NCBI RefSeq assembly: GCF_018812025.1
Contig: NC_063054.1
Span: forward strand, 10,344,082 to 10,408,081
From: Megalobrama amblycephala
Taxonomy: Eukaryota > Chordata > Actinopteri > Cypriniformes > Xenocyprididae
DNA: 64,000 bases
Direction: 5' to 3'
Part shown: positions 40,401-49,400 of the stretch, piece by piece
Numbering within the stretch: position 1 is the stretch's first letter
How the letters are laid out: the number at the start of each line of letters is the position of its first letter
Made by a program: the position numbers and the translations under genes
The notes under the pieces: generated by a model
Databases searched by the model: none
Seen by the model: the letters and a program-made list of their open reading frames with translations, nothing else
What the model was told of the DNA's origin: nothing

Positions 40401-43400
40401 CACTTGCTCAACTTTACTGTAGTAAATGCTACACAGTGGCAAGTGGAAATACTGGTTTAATTCAGCCATATATGTTTGAACTAGAAACTGATTTAAAAGA
40501 AGTGGAAGAGTGAATCCAACCGTCTCCATTGACTTAGTATTGCGTGAAGCTGCCTCCTTGTTGTTTCTGACTTGTAACAAAAACAGAACAATGTCTAAAC
40601 ACTGCTATGTGACAGGGTGTACAGCAAACAAACCCCTTAAAAAACCCATAACTAAGTGTTTATAAGCTACCAGACCGTAAAAGCCAGCCTTTAAGGAGAA
40701 AAAAGTGGATACAGGCAATAAGACGTGGAGCATCAGCAGTAAGAATGGGTAAATTTTGGGATCAGTATATGGGGTTAAATTCCCGCCTAAAGTATAGCGC
40801 TCACGGATCAAAAAAATTAAGTGTGAATCAAAAATTTAAAAACGCATGTAAAAATATATAATGCAAACTTTAAAGTAGCCATGAGTTGCATTGAAGGGAT
40901 GCCATCTCCCACGATTGATTGGCTAGAGGAGGAGCTGTCAATCTAGAACTATTGGACCATTGGTGATGCTTAAGCCCTCCCTAATTTACATTAAACTAGA
41001 ACTGCATCATTTGGAAACGCAAGAGCGGAACATGGAAAGAAGAGCAAAGAGAAAAAAGGCACAAGCATACAAAAGAGTAAAATATGAGCAGAAAATGTAA
41101 GAGAGCACAAAGTACAGAGTAATAAAAGCAAGGAAAACAACTTTTAAGAACACATAAACACAAGTTTAAGATATGTGCAATATAATTTTGGATGCGTTTA
41201 AAGTTTTGATTCATGCTTATTTTTAAAATGCGCTTTTAATTTTTCGATTCACGCTTATTATATTTCGATCCGTGACCACGTTCTTTGCCATTCTGATCAT
41301 TTTGCATTATTTTTTTTTTTTAAGTTTGTGTTATATGTTTTTAATTTTTTGATTCACACTTATTATTTTTTGATCCGTGACCGCAATACTTTAGGCGGGA
41401 ATCTAACCCCATATCAGTATGCCTACATGTGCAGTGAACATTTTGTCACTGATAAGTCAAATATCCAAATGTCAGTTTTATATATGTGACCTGATCCAGC
41501 AAAATGAGTCACAGTGACCCAGATTTCAAAATTGAGATTTTGGTATCAAAGGAAAGATAAGACAATAAGCTTTAAAATGATATCCTCCTAGTCGAAGTCA
41601 TACCTTGAATGGTTTTAAAGATATACCCATTTGAATTATGGTCGTCTGCCCTCTTTTTCCAATTGAAAACCTGAGAAAATCGCTTTTAAAGTTTTTTGTT
41701 GATATCTTTCAAAATCCATTGCATTTAAAGGGATAAACTATTTATTTTACAGCTTAATTTGACCAAAGACATTTTTATATATATATATAAATGCTATTTA
41801 ACCAGGCTGAAGCTCAAATTATTTTAAAGTATTTATTTTAATTAATATTTTGTCAGTCGAAACGGGGCTTCCCATTGATAAAAATCAGCGTTTATGTCAG
41901 TGTGTTTACATTTCTAAGCTTTTTGATTGGTTTTATACAACGTGTAACACCATATTTGGAGAGCAGAGATAGTGACGTTTCAGGGGATACCGGGAAATGC
42001 TCATAAGTGACGAGAGGAGTTGGGAAGTTCATTTCCAGCAAATTTAGTAAAACCATGAAACTACAAAACTTTGGGAGATTATTTTTGAAAGTCTGTTCTT
42101 TGAAATTAGCTTTAAAAAAAAAAAACATTTTTTTTTTTTTCATTGTTTTTCCACATTATCGGCCCATATTTTAAAATAGAACGTTGCGACTTCCGACTCA
42201 TTTCGCCAGAGCGGGTCACATATTATTTTTCCTGTCGCTGATTACGTTCCCCTCCAGTGGGCGTAGCTCTCAGTGTAATATAACATGTCGCTCTGTCTCA
42301 ATTGACTGTATCCACTTTTGTGTCCTTAAACGCTTGTTTTTTGTGTCGGCAGCTTATAAAAAATAGTTTTTTTAGCTTGTTCTGTTTTTTGTTAAAAGTC
42401 AGAAATGACAAGGAGGCAGCTTCACGAAATACAAAGTCAATGGAGACAGTTGGATTGTGTCTCCCCCAATGTATATTATATGCCTATATGCCAGAAAAAA
42501 ATGCATATAGTTCATCATAACATGTATTGCTAAATGTACCCCGATTTTTCATATGATGTAGAGAACAAGAGCGATTTCAAGCCACGTTTTTGAGACCGTC
42601 TTTGATTCAATGCAGTTTTAAGGAGAAAATACTCCGCAATACTGTTGACAGATGAATTTGCACATAGACATATAAACAACATTAAAAACTTGATTTTCAC
42701 TACAGGGGGGGTTTAAGTCTTCTGAAGCCACACAGATTGAGCAGATTTAAGTTATTCACTGATGATCTCTTTCAGGGCTGTGGGCCGTGTCAGCTGCTGC
42801 TGAAACATTCAGCTTATCGTCGGATGCTTGTCTTCCTCCTGGGAGCCAACCGGCAAAACAACCAGGTATTGCAGATGCCATCTTTTATCACCTGATTAGG
42901 TGTTCTGCATCTTGTGAATATTGGGGTTTGCTTAAGTGCTCATGTTAACCTCCGTTGTTTAATGTCTGTGTTAATGACATTCTGCTTGTTGTGTGTTTTA
43001 GCACCGGCGCTGGAGTTCAGCACAGGCTCGAGAGTTCCTGCATCTCCACAACACTCTGGCCTTGATAGTGCTGCACACAGACCTCACGTCTCAGAGGACG
43101 GAGGGTAAGAACACACAACGGTTTCAGGACACACCCCAAAATTATCATTAACACAAACTGTTATGATGACATAAAAATGCAAAAGACCAAAAAATATTTT
43201 AGCACTTTTTTTAAATATATTTTTTATAAATAAAAACAATTTTTAAAATACATAAGATTTAAATTAATGTTTTTTTTAATCAAGTAGGCAATAAATTGAT
43301 CAAAAGTGACTTTCTATTCATCAAAGAATCCTGAAAAAATTTTACAAAAATGTGTGTTCAGCTCAAGGAGTGTTCAAGCACGCTTCCTCTGGACTGGTGG

Positions 43401-46400
43401 CTCCATCTTCACCCCTCCTGCCTCTACATTCAGACATCAACACGCTGCTCTTTAAATCGGAAGGACAGGTGTATCTCATGGAGGTAAGACTCTCTCTTTT
43501 TTCCCACTCTCTCCTGTCTCTGTCTGTCTGGATTTCACACTACTGACTGAGGCACATGTCTTTCAGGTGATGTTTGCCATGCGTGAGTTGTCCGGCCCAT
43601 TGTCGTTTCTCATAGAGATGATCACATATTGCTCATTCTGTAATGAACCTTTCTCACTGGGAGTCCTGCATTTACTCAAGGTTGGTATCCTGACTAGTTT
43701 AAACCTTCCAGGGCTCAACTATAATGATGGCAATCAATGAATAGTTTATTTTTAATACAAACCCAATTCCAAAAAAGTTGGGACACTGTACAAATTGTGA
43801 ATAAAAACAGAATGCAATGATGTGGAAGTTTCAAATTTTAATATTTTATTCAGAATACAACATAGATGACATATCCAATGTTTAAACTGAGAAAAAGTAT
43901 AATTTTAAGGGAAAAATTAGTTGTTGTTTTTTTTAAATTTCATGGCATCAACACATCTCAAAAAAGTTGGGAAAAGGCCATGTTTACCACTGTGTGGCAT
44001 CCCCTCTTCTTTTTATAACAGTCTGCAAACGTCTGGGGACTGAGGAGACAAGTTGCTCAAGTTTAGGAATAGGAATGTTGTCCCATTCTTGTCTAATACA
44101 GGCTTCTAGTTGCTCAACTGTCTTAGGTCTTCTTTGTCGCATCTTCCTCTTTATGATGCGCCAAATGTTTTCTATGGGTGAAAGATCTGGACTGCAGGCT
44201 GGCCATTTCAGTACCCGGATCCTTCTTCTACGCAGCCATGATGTTGTAATTGATGCAGTATGTGGTCTGGCATTGTCATGTTGGAAAATGCAAGGTCTTC
44301 CCTGAAAGAGACGACGTCTGGATGGGAGCATATGTTGTTCTAGAACTTGGATATACCTTTCAGCATTGATGGTGCCTTTCCAGATGTGTAAGCTGCCAAT
44401 GCCACACGCACTCATGCAACCCCATACCATCAGAGATGCAGGCTTCTGAGCTGAGCGCTGATAACAACTTGGGTTGTCCTTGTCCTCTTTAGTCCGGATG
44501 ACATGGCGTCCCAATTTTCCAAAACGAACTTCAAACTTTGATTGGTCTGACCACAGAACAGTTTTCCACTTTGCCACAGTCCATTTTAAATGAGCCTTGG
44601 CCCAGAGAAAACACCTGCGCTTCTGGATCATGTTTAGATATGGCTTCTTTTTTGACCTATAGAGTTTTAGCCGGCAACGGCGAATGGCACGGTGGATTGT
44701 GTTCACCGACAATGTTTTCTGGAAGTATTCCTGAGCCCATGTTGTGATTTCCATTACAGTAGCATTCCTGTATGTGATGCAGTGCCGTCTAAGGGTCCGA
44801 AGATCACGGGCATCCAGTATGGTTTTCCGGCCTTGACCGGAGATTGTTCCAGATTCTCTGAATCTTTAGATGATATTATGCACTGTAGATGATGATAACT
44901 TCAAACTCTTTGCAATTTTTCTCTGAGAAACTCCTTTCTGATATTGCTCCACTATTTTTCGCCGCAGCATTGGGGGAATTGGTGATCCTCTGCCCATCTT
45001 GACTTCTGAGAGACACTGCCACTCCGAGAGGCTCTTTTTATACCCAATCATGTTGCCAATTGACCTAATAAGTTGCAAATTGGTCCTCCAGCTGTTCCTT
45101 ATATGTACATTTAACTTTTCCAGCCTCTTATTGCTACCTGTCCCAACTTATTTGGAATGTATAGCTCTCATGAAATCCAAAATGAGCCAATATTTGGTAT
45201 GACATTTCAAAATGTCTCACTTTCAACATTTGATATGTTATCTATATTCTATTGTGAATAAAATATAAGTTTATGAGATTTGTAAACTATTGCATTCCTT
45301 TTTTATTCACAATTTGTACAGTGTCCCAACTTTTTTGGAATCGGGTTTGTACTTAAATATTTATCATTAATAATGTATTATCATACAAATTATTTAGGGG
45401 AAAAAATGTTTAAAGTTAAGTAAAAATAACATATACAAATATACAAATCTGAAGTAATCTCAGCAGAAAAAAATGTTATTGAGCTGATCCCTGCCTGTAT
45501 TTTTATTCAATAAAAATATCCCTGACAATATGTTCATGTTCTAGAATCATCTGGAAACGGCTCCACCTCATGAACTGAAGAACGTTTTTCAGATGCTGCT
45601 AGAGATCCTGGTGAGTGATGGCTGTGTGCTGCTATAATTACTGGTTTGGAGTAGTGAGTAATGATGTAACACCACTCTTACTGTCACCTCTCAGATGGTA
45701 GAGGACCCTCTGCAGTCCCAGAGGCTCAAATATGCATTTGAAACTGAAAAGGGCCTTCTGGGTAAGAGCCATATCACTTGGATCTATCAGCATGAGTATT
45801 TGTAAGATTAAACTGATTTGTACTAACATGTGATTCTCAATCATTCACAGCTTTGATGCATCAGAGCAACAACGTGGACAGCAGTCGCTGCTATCAGTGT
45901 GTGAAGTTCCTGGTGACGCTGGCACAGAAGTGAGTGGGCTCAAATTAAGGATGCATAATATGGATATTTACATAGCTGTGTTGAAGAGATATATGATATA
46001 ATAGTGTAATTTCAGGTATCAGCCAATATTTTTCATTTATCTGTATCTGTAGGATATTGATATAGGATATTTAATTGTTCATGATCATTTCTTATATTTT
46101 TACTTTTTTTTTTACATGATTTTGCCATCATCTAATGCTCACATAAAGTTAGTCTTTAAATAAACTAATAATTTAATAACACTAGTAAATGTAAACTATA
46201 GCAAATGTCAAAATAACTATTCATTTTTCATATTCTACATTATAATCAGGGCTTGACATTAACGGAAGAGAATTAGGGCCAAGCAATAATAAAAAATAGA
46301 ACCATCTCGAGATTAAAGTCATTATTAAGCGAGATTAAACTCTTGAGAAAAAAGTCAAAATAAAATGTTGAAAATGAACTCATTACATTTTGATAATAAA

Positions 46401-49400
46401 GTCATTATGTTTCAAGAAAAAATTACATTTCGAGAAAAGTTGATGATAAAATGTCAAGAATAAACACAGATTTGATCAGTGTCATGATCATTGCATACTA
46501 AAAGAGGACATGACAGAGTTAGATCTCTTAGTCAAGCTATATTTTAGGCTTTCTTTTAGTAACAAATATACTATCAGCTTTAGCTAATTATGTGTATTTG
46601 TCCGTTCAAGCATAAATCTCTGTGCGCTATGGATGAAGCGTCATGTGCACACCAGACGCGGCGGCAGAGCAAAACACTGAATCTAATCACCATACAGACA
46701 AAAAGTTTGCTTCAAGAATGAAAAAAGTGGCATCCATATGTTTTACTGTAAATGTGCAAACAGAAACAAAAAGAACAATCTATATCTAGCCACATAAGCA
46801 GGCTTACAGGCATATTAAATAGGCTACACAAAAATAAATAGGTCTATAGACTATTGAAAAATGTCTATACACACTCTTCCAGCCTATAGCTTGAAGTCAT
46901 TAGGCTTATCTGCACATAGTATGGTTTATTAATAAGGTGTTTAGAGAATTTGATCTTTTAATTCCACCGTCTTAGTTTGTACATTAAACCACGCTATCGG
47001 TTTTCTTTATGAGGCGTGTTATGGAGGAAAATGCTTAACGTGTAATTAAACGTGTTGCGTTCATATGCGCTCATCTGTTTATCTGCACATAGTATGGTTT
47101 ATTTATAAGTTATGTACAGAATCTGATCTTTTAATATCACTGTTAATGCATTAAGCCACATTAAGCTTTTTGACTAAGTGATCCAACTCTGTCATGTCCT
47201 CTATCAGTATGTAATGAACATGACACTGTTCGAATGCATTTATTCTCAACATTTTATTATCGAATATTATTTTATTATTGAATTTTATATATAATATACC
47301 GTTATACATTTTTCAATTGAAGTCTTTTAAAAAGGCATCTGAAATAATAAACAAAGTGCCATGTAGTGGTGTCAAAAAAAACATATCGATACTGAAATAT
47401 CTGAATATTCCAATACTCATTTTCCTCAGAATAGACACATGATACCAGCTGCTCTTTCTCTCTCTCTCATCTCTCGTACAGCGAGTCGACACACAAACCC
47501 TCCTCACCTCACTCACTCGTTTCATTTGCTCCGGATGAATATTGTTGGTGTTACAGGGCTTGAATTTTGGTGTGGGATTGTGCATATAGCGCATAATTTT
47601 ACTCATTCCCGCAGATTTTGTGCTCACACCCAAAGTGCACACACATAAAGCCGCCTCTCAGTACTAAATTAAGTTCTTTTCCGCTGCTTATTGTGCTTAA
47701 ACAGTCAAATACACACAAAATAATGTCAAAATGCCGGTCTTGGTGAGTATTCACGTAAACACAGTCAGTATGTTTTAAGTGAACAAAAACAGTTGAGAAA
47801 GAAATCGCATGTGTAACAGTTTAATGGATCTGTGCATCAGGTCTTAAAGTGACAGCAGCCTAATATACCTGCTGCTGAATTATGAGATAATATTAAAAAT
47901 ATCTATATGGCAGTTTTTCTCCATGGTATCAATATCAAAATTGTGGCCAGTGAAAATGCTGAGTGGCTAGTAACTTTGGAAAACCACTAGCCACAGTGAC
48001 TGGGGAGCAAAAAAGTTAATGTCAAGTCCTGATTATAATAATTATGTACATTAAAAATGCATTTTAATATTTGCAGATTTCTTTGTGATTCAATGTGTTA
48101 TACTTTCTAAAGGCATACCATAAGTATTATAATTGTGGTTACAATTATTCATGTGACCACACAATGCATTCTGTTTCTGGCAGCAGTGATGTTTAATGCC
48201 TCTGTGTTTCTGTTAGATGTTCTCCAGCTAAGGACTATTTTAAAGAGCTCTCAGGACATTGGAGTTGGGCCGTTCAGTGGCTTCAGAAGAAGGCAAGAGA
48301 CCACAGAAATGCACTCAAACACTAGTACTTCTTTATTGTGCATTTTTTTAAATTCCCCCTCTCTCCTCTTTCAGATGTCAGAGCACTACTGGACGCCTCA
48401 GAGCAATGTATCGAACGAGACGTCCACTGCTAAAACCTTCCAGCGCACCATCTCAGCACAGGTACTGCACTTACAGTCTGACGTATCATTATGCTGCGTT
48501 CTTGAACTTGGATTACATTATACATAACCAGTATAAGTGTATTTATATGTCAAACTTGCAATTTCAAATTTACAACGTAAAAACTGTTCTGAATTTTTTT
48601 TTCTTCTGTTAGCTCCGACCGCCCACTGACTGTTTTGATGTCACATGTAAAATGATTGAAATGCCGGGACTCCATTGGGGAAATTTACCCTTTACTGATT
48701 CGTGTTATTTTAGTATTATTCATATATTAAATTGGTTTTATTTTTATATTTTCAGTTTTAGCAGTGCTGTGCTTTTATAATTTTTTTTTTTTTTTATGTT
48801 TCTATATAGCATTAATTTATTTTTTATTTCAGTTTTAGTAATTTTAGTACTTCTCCAGGCCCCAAATCAGCCTCAGACTCCAGAGGGTTAAAACATACCC
48901 CAAAAACAAAATATGGTTTACTTACAGCTAAAAGCTAGCTAGCTTTTTTATGAGAAAATCACTGCATTTGGCCTTCTGAATGGAGCTCAATGAATGATGG
49001 GTTTTGTGTTTAGGACACTCTGGCATATGCCACAGCTTTACTGAATGAGAAGGAGCAGTCCGGCAGCAGCAATGGATCAGACGGCAGCCCGGCCAATGAG
49101 AACTCAGACCGAAGCCTCAGACAGGTCTCATTAATTCAACAGTCCAACATCAATTATATCAAATATTAGGGATGCAACAATACAGTTAGCCCACGGTTCA
49201 ATACATACCTCGGTTTTTTAACCACGGTTTTCGGTTCGGTTCGGTTCTGATGGCTTGACACATAAGTGTTTTTTTTTTTTTTGTTATTCTATGCTTAGGC
49301 AATAGGAACAGTAAGAGGTTAAGAAGAAAAAATAAAAACGATTTATTGCAATACTCCTTTATTTTACTTAAAAGCAAAGAAAAGTCCACTAGTTTCTAGT

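Larger units (their letters stand above)
40195..42711. mobile_element. THAP-domain transposon relic with nested MITEs
   Basis: CCCCCTGTAGTCAA on the left and TTTTCACTACAGGGGGGG on the right are inverted, and subterminal blocks at about 40500-40580 and 42405-42470 ('cgtctccattgactt' and inverse) also pair. Between them are a THAP-type zinc-finger remnant and two MITEs (40769-41412, 41482-42223). THAP domains occur in P-element and Kolobok transposases; which one this is I cannot tell, and the outer ends are approximate. Confidence 0.55.

Noticed and set aside
43984..44754. A host gene on the minus strand
   Set aside because: It is the C-terminal part of a Tc1/mariner transposase bounded by paired terminal repeats and a TA duplication.
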